Source of the DNA: Mesorhizobium sp. B2-4-15
Lineage (GTDB): Bacteria > Pseudomonadota > Alphaproteobacteria > Rhizobiales > Rhizobiaceae
Assembly (NCBI RefSeq): GCF_006658505.1
Contig: NZ_VFUZ01000004.1
Coordinates: 282,097 to 346,096, forward strand
Reading direction: 5' to 3'
Length of the DNA stretch: 64,000 bases
Positions 18,710-28,606 of the stretch are shown one piece after another (the stretch's first letter is position 1; every line of letters starts with the position of its first letter). Below the pieces are notes generated by a model. It searched no databases, was not told where the DNA came from, and worked only from the letters and a program-made list of their open reading frames with translations. Both the position numbers and the translations under genes were made by a program.

Positions 18710-19951
18710 ATGCCCGATGCACAGCCCCGGCAGATCGTGATAGCCGGAGCTGGCGTCGCCGGGCTGACCGCGGCTCTTGCTTTCGGCGAACGCGGCTACC
18801 CTGTACAGCTGTTCGAACAGGCGCAGCGGCTGGACGTGGTGGGCGCCGGCATCCAGCTTTCTCCAAACGCGACACGAATCCTACGCCAGCTCGGCGTGCT
18901 CGACCGGCTGCTGGCGGCAGCGGTGCGTCCGGAAGCCGTGGTGCTGAAGGACGCCGCGACGTTGCGCGAACTGGCGCGCGTGCCGCTGGGGCAAGCCGCC
19001 GAAAAACGTTGGGGGGCGCCTTATCTCGTCGCTCACCGGGCCGATCTGCAGAGCGCACTGACCGAACGCGTCGCCGAAAACCCGAATATTGCGCTCCTCA
19101 CAGGCGCGCGCTTGAGCGATGTTGTCACAGGTGGCCATGGTGTGACGGCCACACTCGAGAGGGACGGCAAGATCGTCCAGTCCCGGGGCTTCCTTTTGGT
19201 CGGGGCCGATGGCGTATGGTCGTCGGTGCGCGCGGTTGTCGATCGGGCCCGGGGAGCGGCATCGCCAAGAAGCCGTTTTTTCGGCGAACTGGCCTGGCGC
19301 ACCACCGTCGCCGCCGGCAGCGCCGCCGGACAAGCATTTGCCGCGATCGGCGCTACCGACAGCGTCACGACCTTCCTGCATCCGGGGTTCCACATGGTCG
19401 CCTACCCCGTCAGCAAGGGTGACGCCTTCAACTTTGTCGCCTTCACCAGAGGCGAGCGCATTGCCGAGGGCTGGTCCGGGCACGCCGATCCCGGCATCCT
19501 CGCCGGCGCCATGCGCGGCACGGCCGCGGGCCTTGCAAGACTGGTGGAAATGGCTGGCCCTTGGCTGACCTGGCCGCTCCACACGGTCGAACAAAAGCAG
19601 CCCTGGACGACGCCATCCGGCATCGCTCTGATCGGTGACGCCGCGCATGCGATGACCCCGTTCGCGGCACAAGGCGCGGCAATGGCCATCGAGGACGCCG
19701 CCACGCTTGCCGCTTGGCTGGCCGCCTGTCCAACCGACCCTTCACGGGCTCTCGTCATCTGGGAAGATTTGCGGCGGCGGCGCGTCGCCAGCGTCGCCCG
19801 ACGCGGCGGCCTCAATCGGCTCGCCTGGCACGCCGCCGGGCCGGTGGCGATGGCTCGTAACCTTTACCTCAAGGTGCGCTCGGCTGACCAGCTTGCTGCC
19901 GATCTCGACTGGCTTTACGGCTGGCAGCAACAAAGGATCGTCCGGCGCTAA
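18710..19951 (+). CDS. FAD-dependent monooxygenase (UbiH/salicylate hydroxylase-like)
   Basis: A 413-residue group A flavin monooxygenase with all three FAD motifs: GAGVAGLTAALAFGERG (dinucleotide fold), 'RADLQSALTERV' with 'GADGVWSSVR' (the DG motif), and 'IALIGDAAHAMTPFAAQGAAMAIEDAATLA' (GD motif). The fold covers NAD(P)H-dependent aromatic ring hydroxylases; the substrate is unknown. It begins 18 bases after the zinc-finger gene, so they may be cotranscribed. Confidence 0.9.
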   Translation: MPDAQPRQIVIAGAGVAGLTAALAFGERGYPVQLFEQAQRLDVVGAGIQLSPNATRILRQLGVLDRLLAAAVRPEAVVLKDAATLRELARVPLGQAAEKRWGAPYLVAHRADLQSALTERVAENPNIALLTGARLSDVVTGGHGVTATLERDGKIVQSRGFLLVGADGVWSSVRAVVDRARGAASPRSRFFGELAWRTTVAAGSAAGQAFAAIGATDSVTTFLHPGFHMVAYPVSKGDAFNFVAFTRGERIAEGWSGHADPGILAGAMRGTAAGLARLVEMAGPWLTWPLHTVEQKQPWTTPSGIALIGDAAHAMTPFAAQGAAMAIEDAATLAAWLAACPTDPSRALVIWEDLRRRRVASVARRGGLNRLAWHAAGPVAMARNLYLKVRSADQLAADLDWLYGWQQQRIVRR

Positions 19952-19990
19952 ACCGCCTGTCATGCGACGTAGAGACGCTCGGAGGCCGCG

Positions 19991-20656
19991 CTAATTGTAA
20001 AGCCGCAGCGACAGCCCAAGCGAAGCCGGCAGCGGATTCCACCAGCCTGTGCGCAGGCCGGCCGTGCGCAGCGCCGCCGCCGTCCAGGTGTTGCAACCGA
20101 TCAGCGCGTTGAAACGGCCATTCGCCTCGTAGAAGCGGTCGAAGCTGGAATAGCGCGCATTCTCGATCACGACCGGACCGTTCTGCCCCTGCTGGAAGCT
20201 CGCCGCGATATAATCGAGCAACGCCGTGAACCGATCCTCGCCGATGTCGAAGCCAGCGATGTCAGGATGCGGCTCGGCGATCGCGCCGGCGACATCGACA
20301 TGCATCACAGAGGCATCGAGCGTCAGCGCCTTGACCACCGGCACCGCCTTTAGTTGCGACCATGTTGGCGTTTCAAGATAGAAGGCGCGACCACCCCAGC
20401 CGAAGACGATGTAGCGCACCTCGGGTGCGTCGGCCGGAAGGCCGGCCTCGGTCAGGAAATGAAAACGCCTGCGAACCGCGTCGTCCACCGGGATGGCGAT
20501 GTCGGTGTGGATCGGGTTCTTCAGCACCAATATGCGCCGCGTGCCCTCGCCCGCGGCAGCCGCCGGCCAGAGCGGGCGTGGCACCAGCGTGCCGAGAGCG
20601 GCGGCAAGCATGAACATGGTTGCCAACGCGGCCAGTAAACGCAGGAGCTTTTTCAT
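19991..20656 (-). CDS. DUF2459 (TIGR02117-like) protein
   Basis: A 221-residue protein. An N-terminal hydrophobic segment ('KKLLRLLAALATMFMLAAALGTLV') suggests membrane anchoring or export. The body matches TIGR02117/DUF2459: 'VLKNPIHTDIAIPVDD', 'EVRYIVFGWGGRAFYLETPTW', 'DVAGAIAEPHPDIAGFDI', 'FNALIGCNTWTAAALRTAGL', with a conserved Cys and His. The family has no assigned activity. The start at 20656 lies about 65 bases past the aap terminator, in the same direction. Confidence 0.8.
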   Translation of the reverse strand: MKKLLRLLAALATMFMLAAALGTLVPRPLWPAAAAGEGTRRILVLKNPIHTDIAIPVDDAVRRRFHFLTEAGLPADAPEVRYIVFGWGGRAFYLETPTWSQLKAVPVVKALTLDASVMHVDVAGAIAEPHPDIAGFDIGEDRFTALLDYIAASFQQGQNGPVVIENARYSSFDRFYEANGRFNALIGCNTWTAAALRTAGLRTGWWNPLPASLGLSLRLYN

Positions 20657-20719
20657 CGGCGTGCGGTTTGGGGGCTCCCTCGCCTCGACAGCAGCGACCA
20701 ATGGCCGATCGCCATATGC

Positions 20720-20754
20720 AAAAAAGCCCGACCGTGGTGCCGCCGGGCTTTTTT
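20720..20754 (-). terminator. terminator of aap operon
   Basis: A run of six A, GCCCG, 13-base loop, CGGGC and six T: a terminator that can act in both directions. It is 18 bases after the aapP stop. Confidence 0.85.
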
Positions 20755-20772
20755 GAACCGGCGCCGGAGCGC

Positions 20773-21576
20773 TCAGTGCAATATCTGCGACAGGAACAGT
20801 TTCGTACGCTCGTGGCGCGGATGGTCGAAGAATTCGGCCGGTGTGTTCTGCTCGACGATCTGGCCCTGATCCATGAAGATCACCCGGTTGGCGACCTTGC
20901 GGGCAAAACCCATTTCGTGCGTGACGCACAGCATGGTCATGCCTTCCTCGGCAAGGCCGACCATGGTCTCCAGCACTTCCTTGATCATTTCCGGGTCGAG
21001 CGCCGAGGTCGGCTCGTCGAACAGCATGATGCGCGGGTTCATGCACAGCGAACGGGCGATCGCCACGCGCTGCTGCTGGCCGCCGGAGAGCTGGCCCGGA
21101 TACTTGTTGGCCTGCTCCGGGATCTTGACGCGCTTGAGGAAATGCATGGCGATTTCCTCAGCCTGCTTCTTCGGCGTCTTGCGCACCCAGATCGGTGCCA
21201 ACGTGCAGTTCTCCAGGATGGTCAGGTGCGGGAACAGATTGAAGTGCTGGAACACCATGCCGACCTCGCGGCGCACCTCGTCGATCTTCTTCAGATCGTT
21301 GGTCAGTTCCTTGCCGTCGACGATGATCTTGCCCTTCTGGTGCTCCTCCAGCCGGTTGATGCAGCGGATCATCGTCGACTTGCCGGAGCCGGACGGGCCG
21401 CAGATGACGATGCGCTCGCCGCGCATCACCTTGAGGTTGATGTCCTTCAGCACGTGGAACTCGCCGTACCATTTGTGCATGGCGATGATGTCGATGGCGA
21501 CATCGGTGGTCGAGATGTGCATCTTGGCGGCGTTGACTTTGAGCTCTTCCGCGCTGACGGCGTTTTCGGTGGCCAT
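20773..21576 (-). CDS. aapP: general L-amino acid ABC transporter ATP-binding protein AapP
   Basis: A 267-residue polar amino acid ABC ATPase. Walker [10 protein letters not shown] (60-68), signature '[15 protein letters not shown]', Walker B '[12 protein letters not shown]', and the H-loop 'THEMGFA'. It is the fourth gene of an aapJQMP operon in the classic order on the minus strand. In rhizobia AapJQMP is a broad-specificity amino acid uptake system (established for Rhizobium leguminosarum), energised by this subunit. Confidence 0.97.
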   Translation of the reverse strand: MATENAVSAEELKVNAAKMHISTTDVAIDIIAMHKWYGEFHVLKDINLKVMRGERIVICGPSGSGKSTMIRCINRLEEHQKGKIIVDGKELTNDLKKIDEVRREVGMVFQHFNLFPHLTILENCTLAPIWVRKTPKKQAEEIAMHFLKRVKIPEQANKYPGQLSGGQQQRVAIARSLCMNPRIMLFDEPTSALDPEMIKEVLETMVGLAEEGMTMLCVTHEMGFARKVANRVIFMDQGQIVEQNTPAEFFDHPRHERTKLFLSQILH

Positions 21577-21600
21577 GACAGGATCCCCTTATTCTTTTGT

Positions 21601-22758
21601 TTAGCGTTTGTAGCCGGTGTCGAGTCGGCGTTCGGTATACATCGAATAGCGCGACATGCCGAAGCAGAACAGCCAGAACACGAAGGCGGCGAAGACCAGA
21701 CCGGATTTCGCGGTCTGTGGCGTCGCCCAATTGGCATCCGAGAAATTCTGTTTGACGACGCCGAGCAGGTCGAACATCGAGATGATGAGAACCAGGCTGG
21801 TGTCCTTGAACATGCCGATGAAGGTGTTGACGATGCCGGGGATGACCAGCCTCAGTGCCTGCGGCAGCACGATCAGCCCCATCTTCTGCCAGTAGCCGAG
21901 GCCAAGCGAATCGGCGCCTTCATACTGGCCCTTCGGGATCGCCTGCAGGCCGCCGCGCACGACTTCGGCCATATAGGCCGCAGCAAACAGCGACACGCCG
22001 ATCAATGCCCTGAGGAACTTGTCGAAGGTGACCCCGGCCGGCAGGAACAGCGGCAGCATGACGCTGACGAAGAACAGAACGGTGATCAGCGGGATGCCGC
22101 GCACCGTCTCGATGAAGACCACACAAAGCGTCTTGACGATCGGCATCTTCGAACGCCGGCCGAGCGCCAGCACGGTGCCCAGCGGTAGCGACACGGCAAT
22201 GCCGACGAAAGACAGGCTGAGCGTTACCAGCAGGCCACCCCACCGCGAGGTCTCGACATTCGGCAGGCCGAACATGCCGCCGATCAGCAGAACGAACGAA
22301 ACGATCGGCAACACCAGGAAGAGCAGGATCGCGTTCAGCCCCTTGCGCGGCACGCGCGGGATCAGCATCGGCACCAGCAGCTCCACGAATAGAATGGCGA
22401 CCAGAATCGGGCGCCAGCGCTCCTCGATCGGATAGGTGCCGAACATGAACTGGCCGAACTTGGCATTGACGAAGGCCCAGCACGCGCCGCTCCAGCCGTC
22501 CGGCTGAATGCCGCCTTGCGCAACGGTGGCGCAGACGGTGCGATTCGGCCCTGTCCACTGGGCATTGATGAACGCCCAGTTGATGATCTGCGGCAGGATC
22601 ATGACGACCAGCGCGATGCCGATTATGGTCAGGATCGTGTCACCGACCGAACCGACCAGGTTCTTGCGTACCCAGGCCGTCGGGCCGCGCACGCTTGCTG
22701 GCGCAGGCTGCGCCAGCGCCATTTCGGTACGCACCCAGGACATGTCGTGTTCCTGCAT
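21601..22758 (-). CDS. aapM: general L-amino acid ABC transporter permease AapM
   Basis: A 385-residue inner-membrane permease, longer than ordinary polar amino-acid permeases because of an extra N-terminal region, as is normal for AapM. The ABC membrane-protein signature '[39 protein letters not shown]' is intact. About eight hydrophobic segments. It starts four bases after the aapQ stop. It forms the heteromeric channel with AapQ. Confidence 0.96.
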   Translation of the reverse strand: MQEHDMSWVRTEMALAQPAPASVRGPTAWVRKNLVGSVGDTILTIIGIALVVMILPQIINWAFINAQWTGPNRTVCATVAQGGIQPDGWSGACWAFVNAKFGQFMFGTYPIEERWRPILVAILFVELLVPMLIPRVPRKGLNAILLFLVLPIVSFVLLIGGMFGLPNVETSRWGGLLVTLSLSFVGIAVSLPLGTVLALGRRSKMPIVKTLCVVFIETVRGIPLITVLFFVSVMLPLFLPAGVTFDKFLRALIGVSLFAAAYMAEVVRGGLQAIPKGQYEGADSLGLGYWQKMGLIVLPQALRLVIPGIVNTFIGMFKDTSLVLIISMFDLLGVVKQNFSDANWATPQTAKSGLVFAAFVFWLFCFGMSRYSMYTERRLDTGYKR

Positions 22759-22762
22759 GGCT

Positions 22763-23950
22763 CTACCTTTCCACCAGCGCCATCTTGGCGTTGACGACGT
22801 TCATGACGGCCGAGGTCACAAGGCTGAGTATGAGGTAGGCGACCATCATGATCAGCACGCCTTCGACCGCCTGTCCGGTCTGGTTGAGCACGGTGCCGGC
22901 GGTCGCCGTCAGGTCCGGATAGCCGATGGCGATCGCCAGCGACGAGTTCTTGGTCAGGTTGAGATACTGGCTGGTCAGCGGCGGGATCACGATGCGCATG
23001 GCCTGCGGCACCACGACCAGCCGCAAAATCGGCCCCGAGCGTAAGCCCAGGGCGCCGGCCGCCTCGGTCTGACCTTTGCTGACCCCCCTGATGCCGGCAC
23101 GCACGATCTCGGCGATAAAGGCCGCCGTGTAGCAGGACAGAGCCAGATAGAGCGACAGGAACTCCGGCTTGACCTGGAAGCCGCCGGTCAGGTTGAAGGT
23201 CGACTGTTTCGGCAGATCAAAGGTGAGCGGCATTCCGCTGAGCAGGAAAGCGAGCAGCGGCAAGCCAACGATCAGCGCGACGGATGTCCAGAACACCGGG
23301 AATTGCTGGCCCGTCGCCATCTGGCGCTGGCGCGCCCTGCGGGCGACGAACCATGCCATGGCAACAGCCACGACGAACGCCACCAGGATCAGCCAGGAAC
23401 CTTCGCCCCAGATGGTGCGCGGAAAATAGAAGCCGCGCTGGTTGAGGAAGGAACCAAACGGCAGATGGATACTGTCACGTGGCGCCGGCAGCACGGCAAG
23501 CACGCCGGAATACCAGAAGAAGATGACCAGCAGCGGCGGGATGTTGCGGAAGACCTCAACATAGACCGTGCAGATCTTCTGGATCAGCCAGTTCTGCGAC
23601 AGGCGGCCGATACCGATGACGAAGCCGATGATGGTGGCGGTGATGACGCCGGCGACGGCGACGATGATCGTGTTGATCAGGCCGACGACGATGGCGCGGC
23701 CATAAGTATCGTCAGACGTGTAGGCGATCGGCGTGTCCGAGATATCGAACCCGGCACGCCCTTTGAGGAAGCCGAAACCGGAGGCGATGTGAAGGCGCTG
23801 CAGATTGTCGATGACATTCTGCACGATCCACCACACAGAGCCGAACAGAACGATGACGACAAGCGTCTGGAAGAAGAGACTACGGACTTTCGGATCATTG
23901 ACGAAGGAAGCCCGATTGGACTCCTCGCGAAGAACTTCCTGCGATGCCAT
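22763..23950 (-). CDS. aapQ: general L-amino acid ABC transporter permease AapQ
   Basis: A 395-residue permease paired with AapM. EAA-loop signature '[24 protein letters not shown]' and multiple hydrophobic segments are seen, plus a long periplasmic/N-terminal extension ('[26 protein letters not shown]'). ATG at 23950 with AGGGGA ten bases before is preferred over an ATG at 24013 directly adjoining the aapJ stop. Confidence 0.96.
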   Translation of the reverse strand: MASQEVLREESNRASFVNDPKVRSLFFQTLVVIVLFGSVWWIVQNVIDNLQRLHIASGFGFLKGRAGFDISDTPIAYTSDDTYGRAIVVGLINTIIVAVAGVITATIIGFVIGIGRLSQNWLIQKICTVYVEVFRNIPPLLVIFFWYSGVLAVLPAPRDSIHLPFGSFLNQRGFYFPRTIWGEGSWLILVAFVVAVAMAWFVARRARQRQMATGQQFPVFWTSVALIVGLPLLAFLLSGMPLTFDLPKQSTFNLTGGFQVKPEFLSLYLALSCYTAAFIAEIVRAGIRGVSKGQTEAAGALGLRSGPILRLVVVPQAMRIVIPPLTSQYLNLTKNSSLAIAIGYPDLTATAGTVLNQTGQAVEGVLIMMVAYLILSLVTSAVMNVVNAKMALVER

Positions 23951-24013
23951 TCGACCGTCCCCTGGAAAGAGAAACCGGGAGGCAGATGATATGCCTCCCG
24001 GATCACATTTCAA

Positions 24014-25042
24014 TCAGCGGATCGGCGGAGCGTATTGCAGGCCGCCCTTGGTCCACAGCGCATTGATGCCGCGGGCGATCTTGAGCGGGCTGCCCGAGCC
24101 GACATTCTTGTCGAACATTTCGCCGTAATTGCCGACAGCCTTGACGATGTTGACGACCCAGTCATTGGAGACACCGAGATCGGTGCCGATCTTGGTGTCG
24201 GCTTCCTGGCCGAGCACGCGCTTGATCTCGGGGCTCGCGGAGTTCTTCATCTCATCGACATTGGCCTTGGTGATGCCGAGTTCCTCGGCATCGAGCAGCG
24301 CGAAATAGGTCCACTTGACGATGTGGTACCACTGGTCGTCGCCCTGGCGCACCGCCGGTCCGAGGGGCTCCTTGGAGATGATCTCGGGCAGCACGACGTG
24401 ATCGGCCGGCGAGCCCAGCGTCAGGCGGATGCCGTAGAGGCCCGACTGGTCGGTGGTGTAGACATCGCAGCGGCCGGCATCATAGGCGGCATTGACCTCT
24501 TCGAGCTTCTCGAAGACGACCGGATTGTACTCCATCTTGTTCGCCTTGAAGTAGTCGGCGAGATTGAGCTCGGTGGTGGTACCGCTCTGCACGCAGACGG
24601 CGGCGCCCGAAAGCTGGAGCGCCGAATTGACGCCCGGCAGTTTCTTGGCGTTGATCATGAAACCCTGGCCGTCATAATAGGTGGTGCCGACGAAATTCAG
24701 GCCAAGTGCTGTGTCGCGGTTGATGGTCCAGGTGGTGTTGCGCGACAGGACGTCGACCTCGCCGGACTGCAGGGCGGTGAAGCGCTCCTTGGCGCTGAGC
24801 GGCGTGAACTTGACCTTGGTGCCGTCACCGAAGACAGCGGCTGCAACGGCGCGGCAGAAATCCGCGTCGATGCCTTGCCAGTCACCCTTGTCGTCCGGCG
24901 CCGAGAAGCCGGCCAAACCGGTCGAGACGCCACACTGGATGAAGCCCTTCGCCTTGACGGTGTCGAGCGTGCTAGCCGATGCGGCCGACGCCATAAACCC
25001 CAGCGTGGCGGCGCCAAGAATGCCGAAAGCAATATGTTTCAT
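24014..25042 (-). CDS. aapJ: general L-amino acid periplasmic binding protein AapJ
   Basis: A 342-residue periplasmic binding protein. A signal peptide 'MKHIAFGILGAATLGFMASAASAS' with probable cleavage at ASA. The solute-binding fold markers 'VKAKGFIQCGVSTGLAGFSAPDDKGDWQGIDADFCRAVAAAVF' and 'GEVDVLSRNTTWTINRDT' are present. It is the first gene of the operon; its promoter should lie in the 25043-25429 stretch. Confidence 0.96.
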   Translation of the reverse strand: MKHIAFGILGAATLGFMASAASASTLDTVKAKGFIQCGVSTGLAGFSAPDDKGDWQGIDADFCRAVAAAVFGDGTKVKFTPLSAKERFTALQSGEVDVLSRNTTWTINRDTALGLNFVGTTYYDGQGFMINAKKLPGVNSALQLSGAAVCVQSGTTTELNLADYFKANKMEYNPVVFEKLEEVNAAYDAGRCDVYTTDQSGLYGIRLTLGSPADHVVLPEIISKEPLGPAVRQGDDQWYHIVKWTYFALLDAEELGITKANVDEMKNSASPEIKRVLGQEADTKIGTDLGVSNDWVVNIVKAVGNYGEMFDKNVGSGSPLKIARGINALWTKGGLQYAPPIR

Positions 25043-25429
25043 GACCCACAGACCCTTTTCTCTGTTTTTCAGGCAAACCCTGATCTTTTTTCCCGTGTGA
25101 ACGCAGCTCCCATCCCGGCCCATTCCCGGAACCCCGCATCGCAACCGACGCGCTGCCTCCCATTCACGGACGGCATCGAAGGCGATAATTCCCGTGAGGT
25201 CAAGGGAAATGACCGAATCCGAACGTGTTTGAAAATCGATTGCCCTGTTTGCCTGAATTGCAGACAAACGCACCCGCAATTTGATCAGAGAGCAAATAAA
25301 GTCGGCAAAGCGCATTCAACACAATGCGGGGCCGCGGTAGCGAAATCCATCTTGGCAATAGCTTTGGCGCTACTGATCTGGACGCGCAATGAATTGGCCC
25401 TTCCGAAGACTGTCGCCAGGGCTGCGCCC
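25043..25429. other. aap operon 5' region
   Basis: No open frame with a recognised product. The stretch should hold the aap promoter; no clear -35/-10 or operator was identified with confidence, and no NtrC-type site was recognised by eye. Confidence 0.4.
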
Positions 25430-25680
25430 TTAGAATGCGCGAGACAGGAGCCTCGTCCCGGCCGCCGCCATCAACGCGCCGGAAATGGGCGAGATCAACA
25501 GGGTCGCGGCTGTCTTTCCCCGGGGGAGACGAGGATGGCGGCACCGGCGATCCACAGCATATTCATGACGCCGATGACGAACAGCAGAGCCATCAGCACC
25601 ACGCGGCTGGCCGGCCAGGTCGGCGTCTGGCCGCGATGCCAGTCCGCTGGAGAATTGGCACATTCGAAGTCCATTCCTGG
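25430..25680 (-). pseudogene. 3' remnant of a DUF2182 membrane protein
   Basis: The minus strand encodes 'RVVLMALLFVIGVMNMLWIAGAAILVSP', which matches the conserved C-terminal 'ALMAVLFVVGVMN' pattern of DUF2182, then a frameshift (about 25515-25525) into 'ISPISGALMAAAGTRLLSRAF' and the stop. The N-terminal half of the family (several other membrane segments and the metal-binding motif) is missing. The gene is decayed. Confidence 0.55.
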
Positions 25681-25752
25681 CGGGTGCTGGGCTGTTGCAC
25701 GGCCCGTGACGCCGCACTATGGCTAGCGCCCTATCAAACAAGGCGAAGAAGA

Positions 25753-26934
25753 ATGGCGAAAGACGGCAGCGAGCAGGGTTACGGCAAGGTGGGCATCAAC
25801 ACGCGGCTTGCCCATTCGGGCAACAACCCGCATGACTATTTCGGCTTCGTCAATCCGCCGGTTGTGCATGCCTCCACCGTGCTGTTCCGCAATGCCGAAG
25901 CAATGGTGGGACGCAGCCAGAAATACACTTACGGCACGCGCGGCACGCCGACGACGGATGCCCTTGCCCACGCCGTCGACGCGCTGGAGGGATCCGCCGG
26001 CACCATCGTGGTGCCGTCTGGCCTGGCAGCGGTGACCGTTCCGCTACTCGCCTTCCTATCGGCTGGCGATCATCTCCTGATCGTCGATTCCGTCTACCAT
26101 CCGACCCGCAATTTCGCCGACACGATGCTGAAGCGCCTCGGCGTCGAGGTGGAGTATTATGATCCCCATATCGGTTCAGGCATCACCGCCTTGATCAAGC
26201 CCAACACCAGGGTCGTGTTCACGGAATCGCCGGCTTCCAACACGTTCGAGGTGCAGGACATCCCGGCGATCGCCAAGGCGGCGCGTGCCGCCGGCGCTAT
26301 CGTGATGATGGACAATACCTGGGCGACACCGCTCTATTTCCGGCCGCTCGACCATGGCGTCGACATCTCCATCCATGCGGCAACCAAATATCCGGCCGGC
26401 CATTCCGACGTGCTGCTTGGCACGGTCTCGGCCACTGAGAGCTGCTGGGAGCAACTTTATGAGAGCTTTTGCACGCTTGGTTGCTGCGCGGGCCCCGACG
26501 ATGTCTACCAGGTGCTGCGCGGCCTGCGGACCATGGGCGTGCGCCTGGAGCATCACCAGCGCAGCGCACTCGCCATCGCGTCGTGGCTCGAAGGCCAGAA
26601 GGGCGTGGCGCGCGTGCTTCACCCCGCCCTTCCCAGCCACCCGGACCATGGCCTATGGAAGCGCGACTTCACCGGTTCGAGCGGCATCTTTTCGATCGTG
26701 CTTGCCGGAGGCGGCCAGAAAGAACAGCACGCGTTCCTCGACGCGTTGCAGATCTTCGGGCTCGGCTATTCCTGGGGTGGGTATGAGAGCCTTGCGGTGC
26801 CGGTCTGGCTCAGCGACCGCGTTGTTGCAACGGCCCCTTATGAAGGTCCGTTGATCCGCCTGCAGATCGGCCTTGAGGATGTCGACGACCTGAAAACCGA
26901 CATCATGCGCGGCCTGGCCGCAGCCGCCGCCTGA
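25753..26934 (+). CDS. metC: cystathionine beta-lyase
   Basis: A 393-residue PLP enzyme of the Cys/Met metabolism family that cleaves cystathionine to homocysteine. Substrate/cofactor pockets: 'KYTYGTRGTPTTDAL' with the Tyr-Gly-Arg, 'PSGLAAVTVPLLAFL', 'MDNTWATPLYFRPLDHGVDISIHAATKYPAGHSD' with the PLP Lys. Divergent from aapJ. In Rhizobium leguminosarum metC also lies upstream of aap, which supports the assignment. Confidence 0.94.
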   Translation: MAKDGSEQGYGKVGINTRLAHSGNNPHDYFGFVNPPVVHASTVLFRNAEAMVGRSQKYTYGTRGTPTTDALAHAVDALEGSAGTIVVPSGLAAVTVPLLAFLSAGDHLLIVDSVYHPTRNFADTMLKRLGVEVEYYDPHIGSGITALIKPNTRVVFTESPASNTFEVQDIPAIAKAARAAGAIVMMDNTWATPLYFRPLDHGVDISIHAATKYPAGHSDVLLGTVSATESCWEQLYESFCTLGCCAGPDDVYQVLRGLRTMGVRLEHHQRSALAIASWLEGQKGVARVLHPALPSHPDHGLWKRDFTGSSGIFSIVLAGGGQKEQHAFLDALQIFGLGYSWGGYESLAVPVWLSDRVVATAPYEGPLIRLQIGLEDVDDLKTDIMRGLAAAAA

Positions 26935-27164
26935 CCGTCGCATACGAGGCCGACTGCCGGACGGAACGGCAAGAACGACCGCAACATCTTGACGCTGATG
27001 ACAAACCGCGAACCGCTCGCAGCATTCGAGCGGGGATGCCGCGCGCAATATTATTCTCCCGGGTCGTGACTTTCCGGATTTGTTTGACTTTCAAATCCGC
27101 GGGTTCGGCTGCATTGCGTGGTGCACCGGCATCCGCGTTCAACCCACTCGTCACAAGCTTGCCC

Positions 27165-28244
27165 ATGGCCTTTCGTCTTTTTGTCCCCATCCTCGCCGGC
27201 GCGACGCTGCGTGAACGCATCCTGGCGTGTATCGGCGCCACGATCGGCATCGCGCTGACCGGCGTGATCAGCGGGCTGGCCATGGGTGGCGGCCCGCATG
27301 TGGCCCTGCTGGTGGCGCCGATGGGCGCATCCGCCGTGCTTCTCTTCGCCGTGCCGGCGAGCCCGCTGGCGCAGCCCTGGTCGATCATCGGCGGCAATTC
27401 GATATCGGCGCTGGTGGGGGTTACCGTGGCGCATTTCGTCCATGATCCGGTCATTGCGTCGGGCCTGGCTGTAGCGCTCGCCATCGCGGCGATGTCGTTC
27501 ACGCGCTGCCTGCATCCGCCGGGCGGCGCGGCGGCGCTGACGGGAGTGCTCGGTGGGCCGGCCGTCATCAGCGCGGGCTTCCTGTTTCCTTTCGTGCCGG
27601 TGGCCTTGAATTCGACCATCCTGGTCACGCTCGGTTTCCTCTTCCACAAACTCGCGCGGCGCAACTATCCGCATGTCGCCGCCCCCGCCGCCAACAGCCA
27701 CGGCACCGCCGATCCGCCGGCGCAGCAGCGCGTCGGCTTCCGGCCCGAGGATATCGACGCGGCGCTGACCACCCTCGACGAGACGTTCGACATCGACCGC
27801 GACGACCTCGAACGGCTGCTGAGACAAGTCGAGTTGCAGGCCATGGTGCGCTCGCACCGGACGCTGCTGTGCAAGGACATTATGTCCCGCGACGTCGTTT
27901 CAGTGCCCGAGCAGGCCACGATCGACGAGGCGCGCCAGCAACTGCTCGATCACAATATCCGCACCTTGCCGGTGGTCGACGCCGAAGCAAGGCTGTTGGG
28001 TGCCGTCGGCCTGCGCGAACTGACAAGAGCCACCGACACCGTGAAGAGTGTTATGCAGAAAGCCGGCACCGCCTCGCCCGAGGCGCCGGCGATGAGCCTG
28101 CTGCCGGTGCTGACCGACGGGCGCAGTCACGCCGTGGTCATCGTCGACGGCGAGCGGCGGATTCTCGGCCTCATCACCCAGACCGACCTTCTGGCGGCGG
28201 CCGCGCGCATGCAGACTGCGGACAAGGGATTGGCGGCGGCGTAA
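27165..28244 (+). CDS. HPP family membrane protein with CBS domains
   Basis: A 359-residue protein. Residues about 1-165 have four to five hydrophobic segments and the HPP signature 'RCLHPPGGAAAL'. The C-terminal half has two CBS motifs ('KDIMSRDVVSVPEQATIDEARQQLLDHNIRTLPVVDAEARLLGAVGLREL' and 'SVMQKAG...RSHAVVIVDGERRILGLITQTDLL'). HPP proteins are proposed nitrite transporters in plastids, but the bacterial role is not set. There is no clear ribosome binding site. Confidence 0.85.
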   Translation: MAFRLFVPILAGATLRERILACIGATIGIALTGVISGLAMGGGPHVALLVAPMGASAVLLFAVPASPLAQPWSIIGGNSISALVGVTVAHFVHDPVIASGLAVALAIAAMSFTRCLHPPGGAAALTGVLGGPAVISAGFLFPFVPVALNSTILVTLGFLFHKLARRNYPHVAAPAANSHGTADPPAQQRVGFRPEDIDAALTTLDETFDIDRDDLERLLRQVELQAMVRSHRTLLCKDIMSRDVVSVPEQATIDEARQQLLDHNIRTLPVVDAEARLLGAVGLRELTRATDTVKSVMQKAGTASPEAPAMSLLPVLTDGRSHAVVIVDGERRILGLITQTDLLAAAARMQTADKGLAAA

Positions 28245-28606
28245 AAATAGCGATGCCGCCACGGCGGGAGCGGTCGATGTTTCTGCCGCCTCCAACCCAA
28301 GATGAAAGGCCATGTCGGCGTGTCGCCCTGACCCGCGGGCGCTCGATTTACAGCGAAGCACGCCTGGCCTCGTCGCGCCGGGCGGCATGCGTCCATGAGT
28401 CATCATGGCTCGGCCTGCGCCGCTCGATCCTGGCGTCGGGTTCTTGGTGCAGATCCTTGGTCCGGTCATGCGGGTGCGTCGGGAATCGTGCTGCTGATCG
28501 ACGGTAGCTTTTCGATCATGCTGATCCATCGCAATCCCGACTCCATCGAAGCCGCCGGGCGGGCTGCGGCACTGCTGGTCAGGGCGTGGATTCCAGGCAG
28601 CCGGGT
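28245..28606. other. intergenic stretch, no supported gene
   Basis: One plus-strand frame (28395-28610) ends in 'GIVLLIDGSFSIMLIHRNPDSIEAAGRAAALLVRAWIPG' and overlaps the stop of the permease gene, but it matches no family and has no good ribosome binding site. Nothing else was seen. Confidence 0.45.

Noticed and set aside
20620..22188. A 522-codon frame antisense to aapM and aapP
   Set aside because: Shadow frame rich in His, Asp and Gln; the aap genes on the other strand are certain.
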